A stretch of 64,000 bases of DNA from the NCBI RefSeq assembly GCF_900130035.1, contig NZ_FQXQ01000001.1, positions 682,001 to 746,000 on the forward strand. The letters are read 5' to 3'. Below, in pieces: positions 38,278-46,596 of the stretch (positions are counted from its first letter, which is position 1; each line of letters opens with the position of its first letter). Origin of the DNA: Wenyingzhuangia marina (GTDB lineage Bacteria; Bacteroidota; Bacteroidia; Flavobacteriales; Flavobacteriaceae). The translations under genes and the position numbers were made by a program. Below the pieces are notes generated by a model. It made no database searches, was not told where the DNA came from, and was given only the letters and a program-made list of their open reading frames with translations.

Positions 38278-39279
38278 ATGAAAAAGATAATTACATTATT
38301 TACATTTTTATTTATTGTTGCTTGTGGAGATAATGGTAAAAAAACGAATAATGATTATATGAAACCTTCATCTACGGGTAGAATTAATCATGTAGTAGTA
38401 GTGGTAGAACCAGATGTTTGGAAAGGACCAGCAGGAAAAGCGCTTAGAGAAGTAATTCAAAAACCTATTGAAGGATTGCCGCAAGTAGAATATCAGTTTG
38501 GTGTTTCTACCATTCCGGAGAGTGCTTTTACTAAAATGTTTAAGAATAGTAGAAACTTGTTGTTTTTGCAGATTGCCGATCAAGAGGTGTTAGCAGCATC
38601 AACCAATAAATATGCACAGCCACAAACCATATTACAAGTAAAAGCTACTTCTGTAGAAAATTTGGTGAATTTAATTCATGCTAAAGCTAATGAGATTGTA
38701 AATACATTTAAGGATGGAGATTTAAAATCCATTCAAGAAGATATAGTTAAAAATAAATATACTCAAAAAATAAATGCCCTAAGTAAGTTAGGAGTAAAGA
38801 TGAATATTCCTAATAAATATAGGATGGTGATGGATACTTTGGGTTCTTTTATGTGGATGAGAAGTCATATTGCAGGAGGAATTGCTTCAGGAGATCAAAC
38901 CAATAATATTATTGTGTATCAAGCCCCACTTTTTGATGAAAACAAACCTGTTTTAGAACAAATTATTAAGAATAGAGATAGTATTGGGAAAGCCTATATT
39001 AGAGGGAATGATACTGATAAAATGTACATGATTACCGAAGCTGCTAGAACTCCAAGTATATCAATAACAACGATTGATGGTAAAAAAGCGTACGAAAGTA
39101 GAGGAACCTGGGATCTTTTTGGAGCATATAATGCTGGACCTTTTTTAAACTATTCTATTATTGATAAAAAAAATAACAGAGTTGTTGTGATAGAAGGGTT
39201 TAATTATGCTCCATCTGTAAATAAAAGAGACTTTGTTTTTGAATTAGAAGCTATTTTAAAAACGGCTAAAATCAATTAG
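38278..39279 (+). CDS. DUF4837-type lipoprotein
   Basis: 333 residues with lipobox VACG (Cys16). I recognise it as the Bacteroidota family DUF4837 from the pattern GRINHVVVVVEPDVWKG, IPESAFTKMFKNSRNLL and FMWMRSHIAGG. No catalytic motif is evident. Its stop codon overlaps that of the convergent ABC ATPase gene by 4 bp (TTAG). Confidence 0.75.
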   Translation: MKKIITLFTFLFIVACGDNGKKTNNDYMKPSSTGRINHVVVVVEPDVWKGPAGKALREVIQKPIEGLPQVEYQFGVSTIPESAFTKMFKNSRNLLFLQIADQEVLAASTNKYAQPQTILQVKATSVENLVNLIHAKANEIVNTFKDGDLKSIQEDIVKNKYTQKINALSKLGVKMNIPNKYRMVMDTLGSFMWMRSHIAGGIASGDQTNNIIVYQAPLFDENKPVLEQIIKNRDSIGKAYIRGNDTDKMYMITEAARTPSISITTIDGKKAYESRGTWDLFGAYNAGPFLNYSIIDKKNNRVVVIEGFNYAPSVNKRDFVFELEAILKTAKIN

Positions 39280-40214
39280 ATTTTAATAAATATTTCTTCG
39301 TTTTTAACATAAGGTTTTTTGCTTTTAATAATAATAGTATTGTTGTTTAAAATGGCTTCAACAAGGTAATGTGTACCTTTAAAGTAACTATTGTCAACAA
39401 TAACCTTTATGTTTGATTTTTCTACAATGCTAATTTGTTCGGGATAGAGAATAGAAACTCCTTCTGTATTATTGCCTATATCTTTGTTTAGAATCTCACT
39501 CACTTCATTAAAAAATGAGGCTACATATTTATTTTTAGGATCGTTGTAAATTTCTTCAGGACTACCATTAGCAATTATTTTTGTATCTCTAATAATGTAC
39601 AATCGGTCAGCAAAAGAAAGTGCATCGGTACTATCATGAGTTGCTACAATACAAGTAATTTTTTGTTTTTTTAAATAATTAAAAAGACTTCTTCTTAGGT
39701 TGTTTTTTCTAAAATTATCTATGTGGCTAAACGGTTCATCTAATAATAAAACTTCTGGTTCTTTAGCTAAAACACGCGCTATGGCAATTCGTTGTTTTTG
39801 TCCACCACTTAAATTTTTAACTTTTATATGAGCAAAATCAGTCATATCTACAACCTCTAAAAGCTCTTGAATTCTAGCATTCTTTTTATCCTTATAAATG
39901 TTTGATAGAAATTCACCAACATTTTCAGCAGCTGTAGTATAAGGCATTAAGCTAAAATCTTGAGCCAAATATTTCATAAATGGATGACCAGGGACTAAAT
40001 GATATTTTGGGCCTAATAATTTTTGTCCATCGTATTGAATTTCTCCTTGTTCAAGATCCATTAGACCGTAAATAATTTCAAGCATGGTGCTCTTTCCACA
40101 TCCACTTTCTCCTAAAAGAGCAATGTATTCCCCTTTTTTTACTTTAAAATCAATATTTTTTAAAACGGTTTTTTTTGCTGTATAAGCGTAAGAAACATTT
40201 TTAATTTCTAGCAT
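39276..40214 (-). CDS. ABC transporter ATP-binding protein
   Basis: 312 residues from the ATG at 40214 (MLEIKNVSYAYT); the open frame extends 21 bp more but the family starts here. Walker A GESGCGKST, signature LSGGQKQR, Walker B VLLLDEPFSHID, H-loop THD. The last ~75 residues look like a TOBE-type extension, as in iron, polyamine or molybdate import ATPases. No permease or binding-protein gene is nearby, so the substrate is unknown. Confidence 0.9.
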   Translation of the reverse strand: MLEIKNVSYAYTAKKTVLKNIDFKVKKGEYIALLGESGCGKSTMLEIIYGLMDLEQGEIQYDGQKLLGPKYHLVPGHPFMKYLAQDFSLMPYTTAAENVGEFLSNIYKDKKNARIQELLEVVDMTDFAHIKVKNLSGGQKQRIAIARVLAKEPEVLLLDEPFSHIDNFRKNNLRRSLFNYLKKQKITCIVATHDSTDALSFADRLYIIRDTKIIANGSPEEIYNDPKNKYVASFFNEVSEILNKDIGNNTEGVSILYPEQISIVEKSNIKVIVDNSYFKGTHYLVEAILNNNTIIIKSKKPYVKNEEIFIKI

Positions 40215-40232
40215 AAATCTGAAGTTGAAAGG

Positions 40233-40240
40233 CAAAGATA
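40233..40240 (-). promoter_or_regulatory. -7 element TATCTTTG of the ABC ATPase gene
   Basis: On the minus strand, a perfect TAnnTTTG match 18 bp upstream of the chosen start at 40214, which also supports that start over the longer frame. Confidence 0.55.
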
Positions 40241-40343
40241 ATATTTATATTATGGAGTTCTTTACCATTGAAATTATCAAATGTCTTTGTTTATGTCAAT
40301 TGTTTTTTAATTTTGACCTATGTTAATTTTAAAATTAAATACT

Positions 40344-41714
40344 ATGAAAAAAACATTTAGAGTTTTATTGATGTTAATGATGTTTTCTCAAGTTACCTTT
40401 TCACAGGATGGATTTGAAAGTGCTTTTGAAAATGAGAATAATGTTTCTGCTAACCTAGGAGTAACTACTATTGGAGATCAGATATTTATAGGAATGAGAG
40501 TCCAACCAGAATTTTCTTTTGGAAAGTTTGGTTTAGGTTTAGATGTGCCTTTGTTGTTTAATGCCAGTAATGGAGAAATGAGAACAGAAGAGTTTAATAA
40601 TGGAGTAGGTGTTTTACGTATGGTAAGATATCTAAGCTATGGTAAAAAAAAGCAAGATCCTGTTTATGTTAAATTAGGAGATATGACAGGTGAGCAATTA
40701 GGATATGGAGCTATGTTGGGTAATTACAGCAATTCAGTATCTTTTGAGCGAAGAAAAGTAGGAATTAGTGCAGATGTAACTTTTAAAGAGATTATTGGTT
40801 TAGAAGCTATATATAGTGATTTGAATTTTAATGGATCTCAAAAATTATTTGCTGTTAGACCATATTATAGACCTTTTGGTAAATCTAACCTTCCAATCAT
40901 ACAAACTATTGAATTTGGAGCTAGTTTTGCGAGTGATAAAGATGATTATGAGCAAAGTTCTATAGGAGGAACTATTTCATCAACTAAGTTTACAAGAGAT
41001 GGTAATAGTGCTTTTGGTTTTGATGTTGGAGCAATTCTTTTAAAGAATATATTATTAAAATTAACTTGGGATATGCAATATACTAGGTTAAATAAAAATG
41101 AGGCATTGGCAAATGATATTCAAAACAACCCGGGAAATTACGCGACTTACTCAAATACTAATTATGGAGCGGGAAGTGGTTTTGCTACAGGTCTAGAAGC
41201 TCAATTTAGATTTGTTGCCAATATTTTTCATGTAAATGCCAGAATAGAAAGACAATGGTATGGAGATAACTACATTCCTCAATTTTTTAATTTTGCTTAT
41301 GAAATTAATAAAGACACTAGGTTAATGGAGCTAATTGGAGCAGAAAAATCTCAAGGGATTTATGGTAAATTGGGAAGTGAAATTTTGAGTTTGGTTAAGA
41401 TAGAAGGAGAGTTGCTGTTGCCAGATAATTTAGAAGATAGCAATAGAGGTGCTATTGTTGGTGTTAATTTGCAAACCAAAGAAATTGGGAAGTTTAGAGC
41501 AAGAGGTAAATATTTAAAAGCCCAGTTAAATGATTTAGGTGATGCGTTTAAGTTAGACCAACGTTCGTTAGCAAACTTATTAATAACCTATAGATTGAAT
41601 AGGTTTATGGAAACAGGGGTTGATTATCAATGGACCTTTGCAGAAAAAGAAGATGGGTCGTTTAGAGCACTTCATCAAGTAAGGCCATACATAGGAGTAA
41701 GTATTAAATTCTAG
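40344..41714 (+). CDS. Predicted outer-membrane beta-barrel protein of unknown function
   Basis: 456 residues from the ATG at 40344, which opens a clear signal peptide (MKKTFRVLLMLMMFSQVTFS, cut before QDG). The frame runs to 40320 but that would precede the signal peptide. The mature protein alternates polar and hydrophobic residues in amphipathic strands and ends in VRPYIGVSIKF, with terminal Phe typical of BamA substrates. I do not recognise a named family. A strong terminator follows. Confidence 0.75.
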   Translation: MKKTFRVLLMLMMFSQVTFSQDGFESAFENENNVSANLGVTTIGDQIFIGMRVQPEFSFGKFGLGLDVPLLFNASNGEMRTEEFNNGVGVLRMVRYLSYGKKKQDPVYVKLGDMTGEQLGYGAMLGNYSNSVSFERRKVGISADVTFKEIIGLEAIYSDLNFNGSQKLFAVRPYYRPFGKSNLPIIQTIEFGASFASDKDDYEQSSIGGTISSTKFTRDGNSAFGFDVGAILLKNILLKLTWDMQYTRLNKNEALANDIQNNPGNYATYSNTNYGAGSGFATGLEAQFRFVANIFHVNARIERQWYGDNYIPQFFNFAYEINKDTRLMELIGAEKSQGIYGKLGSEILSLVKIEGELLLPDNLEDSNRGAIVGVNLQTKEIGKFRARGKYLKAQLNDLGDAFKLDQRSLANLLITYRLNRFMETGVDYQWTFAEKEDGSFRALHQVRPYIGVSIKF

Positions 41715-41717
41715 AAA

Positions 41718-41753
41718 TAAAAAAACGTCTTGTAAAAGCAAGACGTTTTTTTT
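41718..41753 (+). terminator. Intrinsic terminator after the beta-barrel gene
   Basis: AAAAAACGTCTTG-TAAAAG-CAAGACGTTTTTT with a T run; symmetrical A and T tracts would let it work both ways. Confidence 0.92.
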
Positions 41754-41997
41754 ATAATCTATTTTATGTTTTAAAATTGAAAGTACAGTGCAAGGTTATT
41801 TAACACTTATATTATTCTTTAATTATGAAAGGGATACTAGATAATATGTGTATTTTATACCATGCCTTAGTATTTTATGACATCTTTCTAAGTGTCTATA
41901 AGATATTGATTCAATATAATATATGAATGTTATATATCAGAACATTTTATAGGCATGGTTTAGGTTTCTTAGTTCATAAAGCTAGTATTGTACACAA
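41754..41997. other. Gene-free AT-rich stretch between two convergent terminators
   Basis: Isolated by terminators on both sides, with no plausible ORF. It contains ACCATGCCT (41859-41867) and its reverse complement AGGCATGGT (41951-41959), plus the 15-base palindrome ATATTGATTCAATAT (41903-41917) between them. These could form the closing stem and an inner hairpin of a ~100-nt RNA, but AT-rich DNA yields such repeats by chance and no clear promoter was seen. Confidence 0.35.
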
Positions 41998-42027
41998 AAA
42001 AACCTGCTAATTTATTAGCAGGTTTTT
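41998..42027 (-). terminator. Intrinsic terminator after the second OmpA-like gene
   Basis: AAAAACCTGCTAAT (41998-42011) and ATTAGCAGGTTTTT (42014-42027) pair perfectly; read on the minus strand it follows the stop at 42065 and ends in a T run. Confidence 0.9.
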
Positions 42028-42064
42028 AATGTTGTTTTGTTTTATGTAAATTCTTCTCTACAAA

Positions 42065-42910
42065 TTAGTTTGCAGCAGGAGTATCTAATAATTCAAAGAA
42101 CTCATCTAACTTAGGCATGATGATAATTTTTGTTCTTCTGTTTTTAGATCTGTTTTCTGCAGTACTGTTGTCAGCAATCGGAGCGTATTGAGATCTACCA
42201 GCAGCAATTAATCTTTCTGGTAAAACATCATACTTAGATTGTAACTCACGAACTACAGCTGCAGAACGTTGTACTGATAAATCCCAGTTGTCTTTAACTG
42301 CAGCACCTTCAACAACTAACTTGTCATCAGTGTGTCCTTCAACCATAACATCCATGTTAGGGTATTCATTAACAACAGCTCCAACTTTCTTTAAGATTGC
42401 TTCAGCTCTCTTAGAAATTTTGTAAGATCCAGAGTTGAATAATAATTTGTCTGCGATAGAGATAAATACTTTAGTTCCTTCAATGTTAACAGAAATATCT
42501 TCGTCGTTTAAACCGTTAGGTAAGATTTTCTTTAAATTGAAAGCTACAGCTAAGTTGATAGAATCTTTCTTAGAGTTAGCTTCTTGAATGTACTTGATGT
42601 ATTCGTCTTTTTGTTGTAACTGAGATAATGTAGATCTCATGTTCTCTGTAGCAGACTTAGACATTGCAATTAAATTGTCAACGTTTTCTAAGTATTTTTC
42701 ATTTCCTTTTTCTAAAAACTTAATTCTGTCTTCTAAAGAAGCTACTTTGTTTTCAGCGGCACTTAAATCAGTTTTAGAATCAGCTAAAGCTTTTTCTGTG
42801 TTTGCTAATTTGTCTCCTAATTCTGTTTGTAAATCAGTATACTTTTTCTTAGATACACAAGAAGTAGCTAATAACGAAACTGACACGATTAATATCAAAA
42901 CTTTTTTCAT
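42065..42910 (-). CDS. OmpA-family lipoprotein with coiled coil (second copy)
   Basis: 281 residues: lipobox ATSC (Cys18), coiled coil (~22-110) and OmpA-like peptidoglycan-binding domain (~135-270; LLFNSGSYKIS, MVEGHTDDKLVV, NRRTKIIIMPK). It is a paralogue of the gene at 35914 with a shorter coiled coil. It is a single-gene transcript with its own promoter and strong terminator. Codon choice appears more restricted than in neighbours (for example many GTT, TCT and TTA), as in highly expressed genes; that is an impression and not a count. Confidence 0.9.
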   Translation of the reverse strand: MKKVLILIVSVSLLATSCVSKKKYTDLQTELGDKLANTEKALADSKTDLSAAENKVASLEDRIKFLEKGNEKYLENVDNLIAMSKSATENMRSTLSQLQQKDEYIKYIQEANSKKDSINLAVAFNLKKILPNGLNDEDISVNIEGTKVFISIADKLLFNSGSYKISKRAEAILKKVGAVVNEYPNMDVMVEGHTDDKLVVEGAAVKDNWDLSVQRSAAVVRELQSKYDVLPERLIAAGRSQYAPIADNSTAENRSKNRRTKIIIMPKLDEFFELLDTPAAN

Positions 42911-42936
42911 GGTCTATAAAATGTATTATTTTTGAA

Positions 42937-42944
42937 CAAATATA
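42937..42944 (-). promoter_or_regulatory. -7 element TATATTTG of the second OmpA-like gene
   Basis: Perfect TAnnTTTG on the minus strand, 26 bp upstream of the start at 42910. Confidence 0.55.
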
Positions 42945-42971
42945 AAAACTTTCTAATAAAAACCTACTCTT

Positions 42972-43994
42972 ATGAAGCAAACAATTGTTAATAACTTGTT
43001 AAAAAGATTATTTCTTTTAAGTTTAATTATAATTTCAATTATTTCTTGCTCTAAAGAAGAGGTAAAGTATCAAAAGTTGCAAGGCAATGTGTTCGGCACC
43101 ACCTTCCACGTTCAATACTCTGATACAGATAATATCAATTATAGTGCCGATATCACTTCTTTATTCGATAAAATGAATAAATCATTGTCTACTTATCATA
43201 GTAATTCTTTAATTAGTCAGTTAAATGATGGATTATCAGTTCTTAAGGTAGATTCAAATTTTGTGAATGTTTTTAAGTTATCGAAAAAAATATTTAAAGA
43301 CACAGATGGGTATTTTGATCCTACTGTGGGTAAAATGGTAAATGCATGGGGGTTTGGCCCTCATAAGTCTAATAGAGACCCTTCAAAAAATGAAATTGAT
43401 AGTTTGATGAGTTATGTTGGTTTTGATAAAGTATCACTAAAAGGAGATACTATTGTTAAACAAAGCCCTAACATCACTTTTGATTTTAATGCTACCGCTA
43501 AAGGTTATGGAGTAGATTTGGTTGGAGAGTTTTTAGAAAGTAAAGGCATTAAGAATTATTTGATAGAAATAGGAGGAGAGATTAGAGCTAGAGGAAAAAA
43601 CGAACATGGTAAGTATTGGTCTATTGGAATTGAAGAGCCCAATTTTGATGGAACTAGAAGTTTACAGAAAGTAACAACTTTAGATAATGAAGCGATTGCA
43701 ACTTCGGGTAACTACAGAAAATTTAGAATAGATAGTATTACAGGGCAAAAAATAGCACATACTTTTAATCCTAAGACAGGATCTCCTGCGCATACAGATT
43801 TGTTAAGTGCTTCTGTAATTGCTCCTGTTAGTTGTGGAGAGGTAGATGCTTATGCTACTGCTTTTATGGCTATGGGTTACGAAAAAGCTAAAACCTTAGC
43901 AAAAAAGCATAAAAATATGAAAGTGTACTTTATATATATAGAAAATGATCAGCTAAAAACATATGCAAGTGATCGTTTAGAATTTGTTGAGTAA
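42972..43994 (+). CDS. apbE: FAD:protein FMN transferase ApbE
   Basis: 340 residues, lipoprotein signal IISC (Cys26). ApbE moves FMN from FAD onto Thr or Ser of Nqr/Rnf-type flavoproteins outside the cytoplasmic membrane. Family motifs: MNKSLSTYHSNSLISQLN, DGYFDPTVG, FDFNATAKGYGVDLV, IEIGGEIRARG and AHTFNPKTG. Its natural partner is probably the Na+-NQR complex, which is not encoded in this window. Confidence 0.94.
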   Translation: MKQTIVNNLLKRLFLLSLIIISIISCSKEEVKYQKLQGNVFGTTFHVQYSDTDNINYSADITSLFDKMNKSLSTYHSNSLISQLNDGLSVLKVDSNFVNVFKLSKKIFKDTDGYFDPTVGKMVNAWGFGPHKSNRDPSKNEIDSLMSYVGFDKVSLKGDTIVKQSPNITFDFNATAKGYGVDLVGEFLESKGIKNYLIEIGGEIRARGKNEHGKYWSIGIEEPNFDGTRSLQKVTTLDNEAIATSGNYRKFRIDSITGQKIAHTFNPKTGSPAHTDLLSASVIAPVSCGEVDAYATAFMAMGYEKAKTLAKKHKNMKVYFIYIENDQLKTYASDRLEFVE

Positions 43995-43997
43995 AAT

Positions 43998-44765
43998 TTA
44001 CACACTCTTTACACAGATGGGTAAAATTTCATTTTTCATTAAAGCATATGTCTCTATTTCATTTTCTAAAAAATGATCTGTGACTTTAAACTGCTTTACA
44101 TTAAAACCAGCTTTAGCTAATCTGTTAAAATAGTCTAGGCCGTAAATTCTAACATGGTCATATTGACCAAAGTGTTTTCTACGTTCTTCTGGAGATGTAA
44201 TGTTAAAATCTTCGTAAGTATTGGTTTTGTTTACATCTTGTGGAATCTGAAATATTCCCCATCCACCAGGTTTTAATACTCGGTATAGTTCAGACATTGC
44301 TTTTGAATCATCTACAATATGTTCTAATACATGATTACAAAAAATAACATCATACGTATTATCTTTAAATGGTAAATCACAAATATCTGCTTTAACATCT
44401 GCCAACGGAGAAAATAAATCTGTGGTTGTGTAATCTAAGTTTGATTGTTTTTTAAAAAGTGGATAAAAGCATTGCTCTGGAGCCACATGTAAAACTTTTT
44501 TGGGACTTTTAAAAAAATCAGAATGATGATTAAGGTATAGCCATAACAATCTATGTCTTTCTAGAGATAAAGTTCCTGGGGCTAATACATTTTCTCTTTG
44601 ATTTTCATATCCATAAGGAAGAAACTTACGATAAGATTTTCCATCAATAGGATCGGTATATTTATTTCCTTTATAATAAACAGCTAAAATAGGTTTGGCT
44701 ATCAAACTTATTTTGATAAGCCAAGGTCTTGGAATGGTGTTTAATATGGTTTTAAAAAGACTCAT
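43998..44765 (-). CDS. Class I SAM-dependent methyltransferase
   Basis: 255 residues of the Methyltransf_11 type: VLHVAPEQCF takes the place of the usual glycine-rich motif I, then DICDLPFKDNTYDVIFCNHV, LEHI and YRVLKPGG. The substrate cannot be told. It starts 3 bp after the map stop on the minus strand, so map and this gene form an operon. Confidence 0.87.
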   Translation of the reverse strand: MSLFKTILNTIPRPWLIKISLIAKPILAVYYKGNKYTDPIDGKSYRKFLPYGYENQRENVLAPGTLSLERHRLLWLYLNHHSDFFKSPKKVLHVAPEQCFYPLFKKQSNLDYTTTDLFSPLADVKADICDLPFKDNTYDVIFCNHVLEHIVDDSKAMSELYRVLKPGGWGIFQIPQDVNKTNTYEDFNITSPEERRKHFGQYDHVRIYGLDYFNRLAKAGFNVKQFKVTDHFLENEIETYALMKNEILPICVKSV

Positions 44766-44768
44766 TAA

Positions 44769-45587
44769 TTAAGCACCATAAGGCTTTGCTCTAAATTTAT
44801 CTTCCACATCTGTTACAATACCTAAGGCATCATTTACATATTTAAAAGTAGAAAGTATTTCTGGTTTTCCATTTACAATGGCTACATCGTGCTCAAAATG
44901 TGCAGAAGGTTTTCCATCTTTAGTTAAAATGGTCCAACCATCGTTTAACTGAACAATGTCTTTGGTTCCCATATTGGTCATAGGCTCAATAGCAACCACC
45001 ATTCCATCTACAAATTTTTTCCCTCTACCACGTTTACCGTAGTTAGGCATTTGTGGATCTTCGTGCATTTCTCTACCCAATCCGTGACCAACTAATTCTC
45101 TTACAACACCATAACCATGGTCTTCTGTAAATTTTTGAATGGCATATCCAACATCTCCAACTCTATTTCCAGCTTTGAATTGTTCAATACCAACGTATAA
45201 ACTTTGTTTGGTAATTTCTAATAGTTGTTTTATTTCTGGGGCTACTTCACCTACTTCAAAAGTATAGGCATGATCTCCATAAAATCCATTTTTGTATGCA
45301 CCACAATCAATAGAAATAATATCACCTTCTATTAAAGGTTCTTTGTTAGGAATTCCATGTACCACTTGTGCATTAGGACTCATACAAAGAGAGTTTGGAA
45401 AATCGTACATTCCTAAAAAACCAGGTTCGGCACCGTGATCTCTAATAAATGTTTCAGCCATTTTATCTAACTCAAGAGTAGTAACTCCTGGTTTTACTTC
45501 TTTGGCAAGCATTCCTAAAGTTTTAGAAACTATTAGCGCACTTTCACGCATTAATTCAATTTCTTCAAGGGTTTTAATGGTAATCAT
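44769..45587 (-). CDS. map: Methionine aminopeptidase, type I
   Basis: 272 residues. Removes the N-terminal methionine from nascent proteins. Metal ligands are visible: Asp in IDCGAYKNG, Asp in GDHAY, His in GHGLGREMHEDP, Glu in IEPM and Glu in HFEHDVAI. All five motifs are intact. First gene of the map-methyltransferase operon. Confidence 0.96.
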   Translation of the reverse strand: MITIKTLEEIELMRESALIVSKTLGMLAKEVKPGVTTLELDKMAETFIRDHGAEPGFLGMYDFPNSLCMSPNAQVVHGIPNKEPLIEGDIISIDCGAYKNGFYGDHAYTFEVGEVAPEIKQLLEITKQSLYVGIEQFKAGNRVGDVGYAIQKFTEDHGYGVVRELVGHGLGREMHEDPQMPNYGKRGRGKKFVDGMVVAIEPMTNMGTKDIVQLNDGWTILTKDGKPSAHFEHDVAIVNGKPEILSTFKYVNDALGIVTDVEDKFRAKPYGA

Positions 45588-45606
45588 ATTCCTGTTTTAT
45601 GGAGTG

Positions 45607-45614
45607 CAAAGATA
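45607..45614 (-). promoter_or_regulatory. -7 element TATCTTTG of map
   Basis: Perfect TAnnTTTG on the minus strand, 19 bp before the map start and between it and the end of the HAD gene. Confidence 0.55.
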
Positions 45615-45618
45615 ATAT

Positions 45619-46029
45619 TTATTTAAAGAATCCTAAGAAGCCTTTCTTTTTGTTTGTGATTATTTCTGGTTCATCATTAAAAAGGATTTGATGAATTTTT
45701 CCCCAACCTAAAAAGCCTCCTATGTTTCGGTCATCAATAAAAAGATCGGCATGAAGCTTTCTAATGGTTTTATCATCTACCGTTTCATCAGGGTAGTTTT
45801 TGTTAACCGCATAAAATTCAATACCGTGTTGCTTGCAAAAAGCAACAGCTTCATCTAATTTTCTCCCTTCTCTTAAAGTCCAAAGAATAAGTCTGTACCC
45901 GTTTTCTTCTAATTTTTTTAAGGTTTCAAAAGCAAATAAGTGAGGCGTACCAATTTTTGGGTACTCATCTTTTACAATGGTTCCATCAAAATCTACAGCA
46001 ATAATTTTTTGGTGATGTGGAATTGGCAC
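45619..46029 (-). CDS. Small HAD-like hydrolase
   Basis: 136 residues from a GTG start at 46029 (no closer ATG keeps the motif). HAD motif I is AVDFDGTI; the later LILWTLREGRKL supplies the motif II threonine and DLFIDDRNIGGF the acidic motif III/IV. It has no cap domain, and the C terminus is Lys/Phe-rich. Similar compact HAD proteins occur widely in Bacteroidota as putative phosphatases. The substrate is unknown. Confidence 0.8.
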   Translation of the reverse strand: MPIPHHQKIIAVDFDGTIVKDEYPKIGTPHLFAFETLKKLEENGYRLILWTLREGRKLDEAVAFCKQHGIEFYAVNKNYPDETVDDKTIRKLHADLFIDDRNIGGFLGWGKIHQILFNDEPEIITNKKKGFLGFFK

Positions 46030-46060
46030 AATAAACTTTTTTGCAATATTACAATTATAT

Positions 46061-46068
46061 TACTTTTG
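46061..46068 (+). promoter_or_regulatory. Promoter of the gamma carbonic anhydrase gene (TTG-N17-TACTTTTG)
   Basis: A -7 element TACTTTTG with a -33 TTG at 46041-46043, spacing 17, ending 15 bp before the ATG. Supports the start at 46084. Confidence 0.55.
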
Positions 46069-46083
46069 ATTAAAATTTTAAGG

Positions 46084-46596
46084 ATGATTATCAAAGAATT
46101 AAATGGAAATAAACCTCAGTTTGGACAAAATTGTTTTTTGGCTGAGAATTGTGTGGTGATAGGAGAGGTAGTTATGGGAGATGATTGTAGCGTATGGTAT
46201 AATGCTGTAATTAGAGGAGATGTACATCGAATTACGATGGGAAACAAAGTAAATATTCAAGATGGAGCAGTAGTGCATGCTACTTATCAAAAATCGCCAA
46301 CTACTATTGGGAACTCAGTTTCTGTAGGCCACAATGCAATTGTACATGGTTGTACTATTCACGATAATGTTTTGATTGGGATGGGAGCTATAGTGATGGA
46401 TGATTGTGTATTAGAGTCTAATTGTATTATAGCAGCAGGAGCAGTGGTTACTAAAGGTACTATTGTAAAATCTGGCAGTGTGTATGCAGGAACTCCTGCT
46501 AAAAAAATAAAAGATTTAAGTGAAGAATTGTTAAAAGGCGAGGTAAATAGAATTGCAGATGCTTATGTAAAATATTCAGGTTGGTATAAAGATTAA
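46084..46596 (+). CDS. Gamma carbonic anhydrase-like protein (left-handed beta-helix)
   Basis: 170 residues from the ATG at 46084; the frame is open back to 45940 but that part overlaps the HAD gene and lacks similarity. Hexapeptide repeats form a left-handed beta-helix, with the three metal-binding histidines in VVHATY, VGHNAIVHGC and VIRGDVHRI preceding them. Family members (YrdA, PaaY) are zinc or iron proteins, some with carbonic anhydrase activity. The stop overlaps that of murI on the other strand (TTAA). Confidence 0.92.
   Translation: MIIKELNGNKPQFGQNCFLAENCVVIGEVVMGDDCSVWYNAVIRGDVHRITMGNKVNIQDGAVVHATYQKSPTTIGNSVSVGHNAIVHGCTIHDNVLIGMGAIVMDDCVLESNCIIAAGAVVTKGTIVKSGSVYAGTPAKKIKDLSEELLKGEVNRIADAYVKYSGWYKD

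Noticed and set aside
42639-42935. A 98-codon plus-strand frame across the OmpA-like gene
   Set aside because: Antisense to a coiled-coil coding region and it covers that gene's promoter.
46022-46044. A TTGGCACA motif that looked like another sigma-54 site
   Set aside because: The next TTGC is 11 bases away instead of 5, and a standard -33/-7 promoter explains the following gene.
45940-46083. Upstream extension of the gamma carbonic anhydrase frame
   Set aside because: It overlaps the HAD gene on the other strand, lacks family similarity, and a promoter lies at 46041-46068.
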